A DNA stretch of 59,766 nucleotides from the NCBI GenBank assembly GCA_026713105.1, contig JAPOPC010000022.1, positions 1 through 59,766 of the forward strand, in the 5' to 3' direction. Shown here piece by piece: positions 52,934-59,766 of the stretch (positions are counted from its first letter, which is position 1; each line of letters opens with the position of its first letter). Below the pieces are notes generated by a model that saw only the letters and a list, made by a program, of their open reading frames with translations, had not been told where the DNA came from and made no database searches. The DNA is from Acidimicrobiaceae bacterium. Lineage in GTDB: Bacteria > Actinomycetota > Acidimicrobiia > Acidimicrobiales > Poriferisodalaceae. A program made the translations under genes and the position numbers.

Positions 52934-54139
52934 ATGTACGACGAGACTGCCGCGGAGGCTCCGCTCGCGGGCATCCGTGTCGTCGAGATGACGATGTACG
53001 TGCAGGGCCCCACGAGCGGTCTCACGCTGGCCTCGCTTGGGGCCGACGTCATCAAGATCGAGCAAGTCGGCCAGGCCGATTACATGCGCAGCTTCACCAG
53101 CCTGTTCGGGGTGACCTTCGACGAGCGCGGTCAGGATTGGCTGTACGGATCGCTCAACCGGAACAAGCGGTCCTTGGTGCTCGACATCGCCTCCGAGCAG
53201 GGGCGCCCGGTCTTCGAGCGCCTGATCGGCGAGGCCGATGCTTTCATCACGAACCTGCGAGCTGAGGGCCTCGCCCGCTACGGCGCGGATCCCGACACGC
53301 TGGCCCAGCTCAACCCGAAGCTGGTGTACTGCCGGGGCGGCGGATTCGGGCTGCGAGGCGAGTTGGCCGAAGATCTTTGCCAGGACACGGTCGGCATGGC
53401 GCACGCCGGGTTCATGGACGCGATCGCGCCGACCGACGAACCGACCTACCCACCGGGAGCGTTGAGCGACATCCTGACGGGCTCCAACATGGCCTCGGCG
53501 GTGATGGCGGGGCTGATCAAGCGCGCCCGCACCGGGAAGGGCTGCGTAGTGGGCACGTCGCAGACCCAAGCGCTGCTGTGGCTGACCAGCCAGGCCGTGG
53601 GCGTCGCCGCAAACGTCGGCCAGCGCATGGATCGTTTCGACGTCACCGGAGCCTGGAACCCGCTGTTCACGGTGTACGAGACAGCAGACGGCTGGATTGC
53701 GATTGCCGTCCTGCAGGAAGCGCAGTGGCAAGGACTGGCCCCGGCCGTCGGCATCGAGTCGTGGCTGGACGATCCCCGTTTCACGACCTTTACCGATGTG
53801 ATCGCCAACCGTGCCGAATTCACCCCGCTGTTCGCCGAGCACATGAAGACCGGCACCACCGAGACGTGGTGGCGGGCGATCCGCGGATGCGGGGCATGGG
53901 TGTCTCCGGTGAACCGCGTGGAGGACCTCGCTGGCAACCCCGACATCCTGGCGAACGAGTACCTCGTGAGGTTCGACGACGGGTTCATCGGCCCGCCGGC
54001 CATGTTCGACGTCGATGAGCACCGCGGCACACGCGGCAGCACCGCCGGCTACGGCGAGCACACCGACGAAATCCTCGCCGAACTGGGCTACAGCGACGAC
54101 GAAGTTCTCGAACTCAAGATCGCAAACGCAGTCTGGTAG
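52934..54139 (+). CDS. Class III CoA transferase (CaiB/BaiF family)
   Basis: 401 residues from ATG 52934, with GGAGGG at 52925-52930. N-terminal LAGIRVVEMTMYVQGPTSGLTLASLGADVIKIEQ and NRNKRSLVLDI are typical. The Asp in CQDTVGMAHAG is the candidate active-site residue. C-terminal part includes VNRVEDLAGNPDI. It transfers CoA between carboxylic acids, such as carnitine or formate/oxalate-type acids. Its neighbour is a crotonase, suggesting a small acyl-CoA pathway. A TAGGGT box lies at 52896-52901. Confidence 0.9.
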   Translation: MYDETAAEAPLAGIRVVEMTMYVQGPTSGLTLASLGADVIKIEQVGQADYMRSFTSLFGVTFDERGQDWLYGSLNRNKRSLVLDIASEQGRPVFERLIGEADAFITNLRAEGLARYGADPDTLAQLNPKLVYCRGGGFGLRGELAEDLCQDTVGMAHAGFMDAIAPTDEPTYPPGALSDILTGSNMASAVMAGLIKRARTGKGCVVGTSQTQALLWLTSQAVGVAANVGQRMDRFDVTGAWNPLFTVYETADGWIAIAVLQEAQWQGLAPAVGIESWLDDPRFTTFTDVIANRAEFTPLFAEHMKTGTTETWWRAIRGCGAWVSPVNRVEDLAGNPDILANEYLVRFDDGFIGPPAMFDVDEHRGTRGSTAGYGEHTDEILAELGYSDDEVLELKIANAVW

Positions 54140-54164
54140 CTGAGGCTTGCTCCAGGCGTCGGCG

Positions 54165-54593
54165 CTAGAGCATCACTCCGAAGAGCAGCGCGGTCAGGCC
54201 GCACAGCAATGACACGCCTGCTCCCGCACCCCGCTTCGCCACGTTGTCGCCGGCGTTCTGATGCACCAGCGCGCCGACGCCGGAGATGAGCACCAGCAGC
54301 ATCTTGATGCCGAGCAGCATCGACCAGCCCGAACTCGTCTCCTCGCTGGGAATGGCAAGCATCGACCACAGGCCGGTCACGACCGCGATGCCGAATGCCG
54401 GCCACGCCACCCGCGAGAACGCCTTTGCGGCAACCTTGCCGGAGCCCGGGTAGGCACGGCTGACGATGGGCACGACGGCGCCCACCACGATCTGGCCGCC
54501 GATCCACACCGTCACCGCCAGCACGTGCAGCACGACACGGACGGTGTCGAGGTCAAACGTGACGACACGGCTCACTTCGCTGATTGCTGTCAT
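54165..54593 (-). CDS. Four-helix integral membrane protein, CopD-like
   Basis: 142 residues with four hydrophobic segments (VVLHVLAVTVWIGGQIVVGAVVPI, WPAFGIAVVTGLWSML, MLLGIKMLLVLISGVGALVH, GVSLLCGLTALLFGVML). Histidines at LHVLAVTVWIGGQ and ALVHQNAG may bind heme or metal, as in CopD-like or DUF2269-like proteins. It follows the amidohydrolase gene on the minus strand. No specific role assigned. Confidence 0.6.
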   Translation of the reverse strand: MTAISEVSRVVTFDLDTVRVVLHVLAVTVWIGGQIVVGAVVPIVSRAYPGSGKVAAKAFSRVAWPAFGIAVVTGLWSMLAIPSEETSSGWSMLLGIKMLLVLISGVGALVHQNAGDNVAKRGAGAGVSLLCGLTALLFGVML

Positions 54594-54668
54594 GTGTGGT
54601 CTCGATTCTGGGTCAGGGCTGGGGGAGTTCGGGTCGCGGGAATACCACGGATGGAGCGTGTCGCGGCG

Positions 54669-55832
54669 TCAGGACCGGGCTTCGAGCAGGTCGGCCATGT
54701 TGTCGGCGTAGAAGCGATCGAGCACGTGGCCGTCGAATCCCTCGAGCGACGCGTTGAAGCGCCCCAACGGATTGCGGCCGCCCTCGATGTGGGGGTAGTC
54801 GCTCGAGAACAGGTACAGGTTCTCGTTGGAGTCGCGGATCATGGCGCCGACATCCTCGAACGGATACGGCGTGAAGGCCATCTGCCGGGTGATCTGTTGC
54901 GACGGCGTATCACCCAGCGCAGCCAGATCCGGCTCTGACCGCTTCCAGATCTCGACGACCTGATCGAGCCGGCGCAGCATCTGGGGCACCCAGCCGGCGC
55001 CGAGCTCGATGACGCCGCCGCGCAGGTTCGGGTGGCGGGCCAGCACCCCGTCGAGCACCATCACGCCGACAAAGGTCTCCGCCGCTTGATGCAGCGCAAC
55101 CATGTCTTTGCCGCGCACGTTCTCGCCGCCGCCGAGCCAATCGGTCGGCACCGGGCGGCCGGTGTCCATCCATTCGGGCTTGATCTGCAGTGGATTGCCG
55201 CCGACATGGAGGACGAACGGCACGCCCGCCTCGGCCATCTGCGCCCAGACCGGATCGAGATCGGAATGTCCTGGCGACGCGCCTCCGGCGGGGCGGTGGG
55301 GGATCCACATCGCGCCGAGCCCGAGATCGAGCGCGTGGCTCATCTCCGCAGCGGCCATCTGAGGATCGTCCAGCGGCAGCAGCGCCACGCCGATCAGCCG
55401 GTCGTCGCCGGCGCAGAACTCGGCCATGCCCCGGTTGTGCGCACGGGCGGCGCCATAGCGAATGTCGAGATCAGCGGCGGGATCGAACGCAACGCCGACG
55501 CTGAACGTCGCGAACACGAACTGCTGGGCGAATCCGAGCAAGTCCAGCGCCGTGGAGCGCTCGGCAGCGTTGAACGCACCCAGCGCCTGGTACCCCTTGG
55601 GCCCCGCGATCAGATCGTCTCCCAAAGCGGTGAGTTCTTCGACCGTCTCAGGCGGGTGAGCACGCTGCCGCGCCGCCAGCTCCATGTCGTCGGTGAGGCG
55701 ACCGCCGTTGGCGAAGTCGATGTCGGGCATGCGGTCTCTGATGCCGGGATCGGCATGTGTCCGCAGGAAATCCGGCAGCTCCATCAGGTGGCTGTCGGCA
55801 TCGAGATAGGTCCGGTTGCGCGCGTAGGACAT
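54669..55832 (-). CDS. Amidohydrolase family 2 protein
   Basis: 387 residues. N-terminal DADSHLMELPDFL (metal site near DADxHxxE), VPFVLHVGGNPL, VMVLDGVLARHPNLRGGVIELGAGW and FSSDYPHIEGGRNPLG are typical of the amidohydrolase-2/aminocarboxymuconate decarboxylase group, often met in large numbers in marine actinobacteria. Substrate unknown. The ATG has TAGTCT six bases upstream on the minus strand. Confidence 0.83.
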   Translation of the reverse strand: MSYARNRTYLDADSHLMELPDFLRTHADPGIRDRMPDIDFANGGRLTDDMELAARQRAHPPETVEELTALGDDLIAGPKGYQALGAFNAAERSTALDLLGFAQQFVFATFSVGVAFDPAADLDIRYGAARAHNRGMAEFCAGDDRLIGVALLPLDDPQMAAAEMSHALDLGLGAMWIPHRPAGGASPGHSDLDPVWAQMAEAGVPFVLHVGGNPLQIKPEWMDTGRPVPTDWLGGGENVRGKDMVALHQAAETFVGVMVLDGVLARHPNLRGGVIELGAGWVPQMLRRLDQVVEIWKRSEPDLAALGDTPSQQITRQMAFTPYPFEDVGAMIRDSNENLYLFSSDYPHIEGGRNPLGRFNASLEGFDGHVLDRFYADNMADLLEARS

Positions 55833-55838
55833 GGTCGC

Positions 55839-55844
55839 AGACTA
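55839..55844 (-). promoter_or_regulatory. -10-like box for the amidohydrolase gene, leaderless
   Basis: On the minus strand TAGTCT is six bases before ATG 55832. Confidence 0.45.
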
Positions 55845-55922
55845 GTGAGCCGGCGCAGCCAGTCGCCGGGCCCGCCGGCGCTTGTAGCGACATGACCAGC
55901 GTCACGCTCAAATGACCGTCGG

Positions 55923-55928
55923 TAGCGT
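55923..55928 (+). promoter_or_regulatory. -10-like box for the mogA-like gene, leaderless
   Basis: TAGCGT is six bases before ATG 55935, the same hexamer and spacing as at 47652. Confidence 0.45.
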
Positions 55929-55934
55929 GGCGCG

Positions 55935-56444
55935 ATGGCCGCTTCTCATGGGTCCCACGAACACTCCGGACCTCAGCGCACGTTCGAAGCGAAGGTGCTG
56001 ACCGTCTCCGACGGCGTGATCGCGGGCACCCGTGAAGATCGCAGCGGCGAGGCACTTGAAGCAGCGTTGACTGCGGCGGCATACGAGGTGGTCGAACGCC
56101 GTGTCGTGGCCGACGGCATCGACACAGTGGCCGAGGCGCTGAACGACATGGCCGGCGGTTTCGCGGGCCTGATCGTCACCACTGGCGGCACCGGCTTCAC
56201 CGAACGCGATCTCACCCCCGAAGGCACCCGAGCCGTCATCGAGCGCGAAGCCCCGGGTCTCGCCGAGGCAATGCGGCTCGTCAACCCCTTGGGCCGCCTG
56301 TCGCGGGGCGTCGCCGGGATCATCGGCCACGCGATCGTGCTCAACACGCCCGGTTCCACCAAGGGCTGCGTGGAGTGCTTCGAGGCCGTAGCCGACGTGG
56401 CGCCCCACGCGCTGGCCCTGCTGGCAGGCGAACGGCTCCACTGA
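55935..56444 (+). CDS. Molybdenum cofactor biosynthesis protein, MogA/MoaB family
   Basis: 169 residues. MPT-binding motifs: LTVSDGVIAGTREDRSGEAL, VTTGGTGFTERDLTPEGT, RLSRGVAGIIGHAIVLNTPGSTKGC. The family adenylates molybdopterin or acts in the last steps of molybdenum cofactor synthesis. About 15 N-terminal residues precede the fold. It overlaps ribD (TGATG) and could head the transcript carrying the rib genes. MogA versus MoaB cannot be decided here. Confidence 0.9.
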   Translation: MAASHGSHEHSGPQRTFEAKVLTVSDGVIAGTREDRSGEALEAALTAAAYEVVERRVVADGIDTVAEALNDMAGGFAGLIVTTGGTGFTERDLTPEGTRAVIEREAPGLAEAMRLVNPLGRLSRGVAGIIGHAIVLNTPGSTKGCVECFEAVADVAPHALALLAGERLH

Positions 56445-57547
56445 TGTGCCCGCACGGCCCGGCTCCACGCAGCGAGCCGGTGAGCCCGGTAGCGGACTCC
56501 GACGTCGCGCACATGGCGCGGGCTGTCGAATTGGGAGAGGGCGTTCGGGGCACGACCGCACCGAATCCGTGGGTGGGTGCCGTCCTCGTCACGGCCGACG
56601 GCACGGCCTTTGAGGGCGCGACCGAGCCGCCACCTGGAAGACATGCCGAGATCGTGGCGCTTGATGCGGCGCGTTCCGCGGGCGCGGACCCTGCGGGTGC
56701 GACGCTGTTCACGACGCTGGAGCCGTGCTCGCACACGGGCCGGACGCCCCCATGCGTGCAAGCGGTCATCGAAGCCCGCATAGCTCGTGTCGTCGTCGGG
56801 ATCACCGATCCCGATCCGCGGGTGTCGGGCCGCGGCCAAGCGGTCCTGATCGACGGCGGCATCGGTGTCCATGAAGGGCTGTGTGCGCACGACATCACCG
56901 CGTCGCTGGGCCCCTACCTGCACCAGCGCCGCACGGGCAGGCCTTGGGTGGTGCTCAAGCTGGCAGCGACCCTCGACGGGCGCATCGGCGCACCCGACGG
57001 CACCTCGCAATGGATCACGTCACTACAAGCCCGCGCCGATGCCCACGCGCTGCGTGCCCGCTGCGACGCGGTGCTGGTGGGTGCTGGCACCGTGCGTGCC
57101 GACAATCCATCGCTCACTGTCCGGGACGCGCCAGGTACCGATCCACGTCGATTCGTGCTGGGCACTGTGCCGTCAGGAGCGAACATCCATCCGTGCACCG
57201 AGGTGGACGGACCGCTGCCGGAGGTGCTGGAGGCGCTGGCCGCCCAAGGCGTCGTCGAACTGCTGGTGGAGGGTGGCGCTCACGTCGCGGGCGAGTTTCA
57301 CCGGTTGGGTCTGGTCGACGAGTACGTCGTCTATCTCGCGCCGGCGCTCATGGGCGGCGATGACGGTCTGCCGTTGCTGGCGGGCGCAGGCGCAGCGAGC
57401 ATCGATCAACTCTGGCGCGGCCAGGTCACCGGCGTGAGCCAGATGGGACCGGACCTGCGCGTCACGCTTCGACCGTTCACGTACCGCGAAGGGCCGTCCC
57501 CCGGTACCGTCGCTGCAGACGGGGTCGCCGAGCACCCGGCGAGCTGA
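56444..57547 (+). CDS. ribD: Riboflavin biosynthesis protein RibD (deaminase/reductase)
   Basis: 367 residues from ATG 56444, overlapping the previous stop. The deaminase zinc site is GRHAEIVAL and EPCSHTGRTPPC; NPWVGAVLV begins the domain. The reductase half shows LKLAATLDGRIGAPDGTSQWITS and LLVEGGAHVAGEF. It performs the second and third steps of riboflavin synthesis. A C-terminal 35-residue tail is not conserved. It is followed by ribE and ribBA. Confidence 0.95.
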   Translation: MCPHGPAPRSEPVSPVADSDVAHMARAVELGEGVRGTTAPNPWVGAVLVTADGTAFEGATEPPPGRHAEIVALDAARSAGADPAGATLFTTLEPCSHTGRTPPCVQAVIEARIARVVVGITDPDPRVSGRGQAVLIDGGIGVHEGLCAHDITASLGPYLHQRRTGRPWVVLKLAATLDGRIGAPDGTSQWITSLQARADAHALRARCDAVLVGAGTVRADNPSLTVRDAPGTDPRRFVLGTVPSGANIHPCTEVDGPLPEVLEALAAQGVVELLVEGGAHVAGEFHRLGLVDEYVVYLAPALMGGDDGLPLLAGAGAASIDQLWRGQVTGVSQMGPDLRVTLRPFTYREGPSPGTVAADGVAEHPAS

Positions 57548-57573
57548 GAACCGATCGGTTGGAAGGACGGGCG

Positions 57574-58179
57574 ATGTACACAGGACTCGTCGAAGAGCTC
57601 GGCAGCTTCGCTGGCCGCGACGGCGAGCGGTACCGATTCCATGCCGACCTCGTGCTCTCCGATGCCGCCGTCGACGACTCGATCTCGGTGAATGGCTGCT
57701 GCCTGACCGTCGTCGAGATGGGCGACGGCTGGTGGGAGGCCGACGTCAGCGCAGAAACCGTCAAGCGCACTGCACTGGGCTCGCTGGCACAGGGCGATCC
57801 CGTGAATCTCGAGCGCTGCATGCGCTACGCCGACCGGCTCGGCGGTCATCTTGTGCAAGGCCACGTCGACGGCGTTGCGACCATCGTTCAACCCGCCCCC
57901 GACTTGCGCGTCGCCGTGTCGCCCGAGGGCGGCCTGCGCCGGTACCTGGTGGAGAAGGGCTCGGTCACCCTCAACGGCATCAGCTTGACCTGCTTCGACA
58001 TCACCGACGACGACGAGGGCGGATGCGAGTTCTCAGTGGCGCTCATCCCGCACACGATGGCCATGACCACCATGGGCACCGCACAGCGCGGCGACCTCGT
58101 CAACCTCGAGGTCGACGTGCTCGCCCGATACGTCGAGCGCCTGCTCGGGCAGAATGGTGCCGAAACCGACGATGAGTGA
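57574..58179 (+). CDS. ribE: Riboflavin synthase alpha chain
   Basis: 201 residues from ATG 57574, with GGAAGGACGG before it. Duplicated lumazine-synthase-like halves, each with the FTGLVEE-type start; [12 protein letters not shown] and [18 protein letters not shown], and [15 protein letters not shown] are visible. It converts two lumazines to riboflavin. It overlaps the ribBA start by eight bases. Called ribE here, as in actinobacteria; ribC in some species. Confidence 0.94.
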   Translation: MYTGLVEELGSFAGRDGERYRFHADLVLSDAAVDDSISVNGCCLTVVEMGDGWWEADVSAETVKRTALGSLAQGDPVNLERCMRYADRLGGHLVQGHVDGVATIVQPAPDLRVAVSPEGGLRRYLVEKGSVTLNGISLTCFDITDDDEGGCEFSVALIPHTMAMTTMGTAQRGDLVNLEVDVLARYVERLLGQNGAETDDE

Positions 58180-59479
58180 GCCCGCCGTGTCCGATCGCCC
58201 AGCAGCCGACGACGCATCTGCTGAGACGCCCTTTGCTGCGATTCCCGATGCGATCGCCGCCATCGGCCGGGGCGAGATCGTGGTGGTGGTCGACGACGAA
58301 GACCGCGAGAACGAAGGCGACCTCATCATGGCCGCCGAGCACGCCACGCCGGAGGCCATGGCGTTCTTCGTGCGGTACACCTCGGGCGTCATCTGCGCTC
58401 CCTTGATGGGGGAGCGGCTCGACGAACTGGCCCTGCCGCTCATGGTCACCGTCAACACCGAGTCGATGCGCACGGCGTACACGGTCACCGTGGACGCCTC
58501 CGAAGGCACCACGACGGGCATCTCCGCGGCCGATCGGGCGCTGACGCTCAATCGCCTCGCCGATCCCAAGTCGGTACCAAACGACTTCAACCGCCCCGGC
58601 CACGTGCTGCCGTTGCGCTACCGCCCCGGTGGTGTGCTCAAGCGGGCCGGCCACACCGAAGCAGCCGTCGACCTCGCCCGCCTCGCCGGCTGCCATCCCG
58701 CCGGCGTGCTGTGCGAGGTCGTCAACGACGACGGCACCATGGCCCGACTGCCGGATCTTGTCGAATTCTGCGAGCGACACGATCTGATGCTGATCTCCAT
58801 CGCCGATCTCATCCGCTACCGGCGTGCCAACGAGCGTCTCGTCGATCCGATCGCCCAGGCCCGCATCCCCACCATCTACGGCGAATTCACCGGGCACGTG
58901 TTCCGTGACTTCGACGACACCGAGCACCTGGCTCTCACCTACGGGGCTGTCATGGGCGCCGAGCCGGTGCTGGTGCGCGTGCACAGCGAGTGCCTGACCG
59001 GCGACATCCTGGCCTCGATGCGCTGCGATTGCGGCGCGCAGCTGCACGGCGCGCTGGAGGCCATCGCCGAGGCCGGGGCCGGCGTGCTGGTGTACCTGCG
59101 GGGCCACGAGGGTCGCGGCATCGGCATCGGGCACAAGATCGCCGCCTACTCGCTGCAGGACGCGGGCCGCGACACGGTCGACGCCAATCTGGAGCTCGGC
59201 CTGCCGGTGGACAGCCGCGAGTACGGCATCGGGGCGCAGATCCTGGCCGAGCTCGGCGTGCATCGCATGCGCCTCATGACGAACAACCCCAACAAGATCG
59301 GCGGCCTGTCGGGCTACGGCCTCGAGATCGTGGAGCGGGTGCCGACCACGGCACCGGCCAATCCGCACAATCAGGCCTACCTGCGCACGAAGAAGATGCG
59401 CATGGGCCACCTCATGGACGACGACGCCCAGGACCTGGCCGAGCACCCCCTCGAAGAGGCCCCGCCGCTCGTCGACTGA
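58172..59479 (+). CDS. ribBA: Bifunctional DHBP synthase / GTP cyclohydrolase II
   Basis: 435 residues from ATG 58172. RibB part: [34 protein letters not shown] and the catalytic [14 protein letters not shown]. RibA part: zinc ligands [23 protein letters not shown], and [10 protein letters not shown]. Both entry branches of riboflavin synthesis are in one protein. ribH, which usually follows, is not found before the IS end at 59627. Confidence 0.95.
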   Translation: MSEPAVSDRPAADDASAETPFAAIPDAIAAIGRGEIVVVVDDEDRENEGDLIMAAEHATPEAMAFFVRYTSGVICAPLMGERLDELALPLMVTVNTESMRTAYTVTVDASEGTTTGISAADRALTLNRLADPKSVPNDFNRPGHVLPLRYRPGGVLKRAGHTEAAVDLARLAGCHPAGVLCEVVNDDGTMARLPDLVEFCERHDLMLISIADLIRYRRANERLVDPIAQARIPTIYGEFTGHVFRDFDDTEHLALTYGAVMGAEPVLVRVHSECLTGDILASMRCDCGAQLHGALEAIAEAGAGVLVYLRGHEGRGIGIGHKIAAYSLQDAGRDTVDANLELGLPVDSREYGIGAQILAELGVHRMRLMTNNPNKIGGLSGYGLEIVERVPTTAPANPHNQAYLRTKKMRMGHLMDDDAQDLAEHPLEEAPPLVD

Positions 59480-59626
59480 GGGCCAGAGCGCCGGTTGATC
59501 TCAGGCGTCCGTCGCCGTGGCCACGAACGCCGGTCGCTGCGTCAGCGTGCCCCGCGCCACTCGGCACCGACCACGAAGACGTGACTGTGTCCGTCGCTGT
59601 TCTGACCGGTGTTGAAGAGGATTCGC
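59480..59626. other. Junction between ribBA and the right-hand IS
   Basis: The 147 bases hold no complete gene. A short frame GTG 59581 reads VTVSVAVLTGVEEDS before the IS end at 59627, and could be the start of a gene cut by the insertion, but it is too short to judge. No ribH start is visible. Confidence 0.3.
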
Positions 59627-59766
59627 GGCTCTTCGCGTTTTAGCGTGGAGTGAGGGTGTCGAGGAGGGTCCAGTCGGGTTTGCCTGCATAGAGCAGGACT
59701 CGGATTCGGTAGTGGTCGAAGTTGGTGATCCCGAACGACACTCGCTTGATGAGCTTGGCGAGGTTG
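59627..59766 (-). mobile_element. ISL3-family insertion sequence, second copy (inverted)
   Basis: The end reads GGCTCTTCGCG from 59627 inward, matching the left copy in 21 of the first 22 bases. The flanking eight bases (59619-59626) differ from those beside the left copy. The element continues beyond the window. Its transposase stop lies inside the inverted repeat, as in the left copy. Confidence 0.85.
59640..59766 (-). CDS. Transposase, ISL3 family (C-terminal fragment, cut by window edge)
   Basis: Minus-strand frame ending with TAA (complement 59640-59642). Reads SFGITNFDHYRIRVLLYAG then a PDWTLLDTLTPR-type tail. The left copy differs by two residues in this stretch, and most base differences are synonymous. 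The remainder lies outside the window. Confidence 0.8.
   Translation of the reverse strand, partial: NLAKLIKRVSFGITNFDHYRIRVLLYAGKPDWTLLDTLTPR

Overview
The window is very GC-rich DNA with dense, mostly same-strand genes, many GTG starts and many 4 to 8 base stop/start overlaps. Gene content points to a high-GC actinobacterium: a MihF-type integration host factor beside gmk-rpoZ-coaBC-metK, a PriA without ATPase motifs, and actinobacterial alaS-ruvX-mltG-aroE and pyr-car synteny. I infer class Acidimicrobiia or a close relative, but no rRNA gene is present to prove it. No tRNA, rRNA or CRISPR array was recognised.

Layout. 1-138: end of an ISL3-family insertion sequence that cuts a small gene (139-425). 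589-1280: VapBC module on the minus strand. 1336-7925: hisS, aspS, two small genes, alaS. 8071-14682: ruvX, mltG, aroE, a prepilin peptidase, aroB, aroQ, efp, nusB. 14735-30134: accessory block between nusB and pyrR, with a Bcr/CflA-type transporter, a ten-gene Tad-like pilus or secretion operon (16219-26560) that includes two large unrecognised exported proteins, a four-gene toxin-like cluster, a second VapBC, and a DUF4143-type ATPase preceded by a 23-bp-period repeat array. 30284-39849: pyrimidine operon (pyrR, pyrB, a dihydroorotase-like pseudoenzyme, carA, carB, pyrD, pyrF) with a PyrR-type leader. 39916-47612: mihF, gmk, rpoZ, coaBC, metK, priA, def, fmt. 47664-55832: phosphoesterase, choline-sulfatase-like sulfatase, two amidohydrolases, lactonase-like MBL protein, crotonase, class III CoA transferase and a membrane protein, on both strands. 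55935-59479: mogA/moaB-like gene, ribD, ribE, ribBA. 59627-59766: end of a second ISL3-family element in inverted orientation.

How the genes work together. The housekeeping genes form a conserved chromosomal backbone for tRNA charging, the shikimate pathway, UMP synthesis, translation start and end processing, CoA, SAM and riboflavin. Against the order I recall from related genomes, aroC/aroK, rsmB/rpe and ribH are missing from their usual slots. The accessory blocks and IS ends lie at or near such breaks. The prepilin peptidase in the aro cluster is the natural processing enzyme for the Tad-like operon.

The most interesting signals are: the Tad-like operon with unknown large surface proteins and an atypical pilin candidate; the six-copy 23-bp array overlapping the DUF4143 ATPase promoter; a terminator-like hairpin inside the first codons of pyrR just after a PyrR-binding loop; a pyrC-position gene that has lost its metal ligands; many -10-like hexamers 5 to 10 bases before start codons, suggesting widespread leaderless mRNAs; and tandem duplications that repeat the stop-codon region at three gene junctions.
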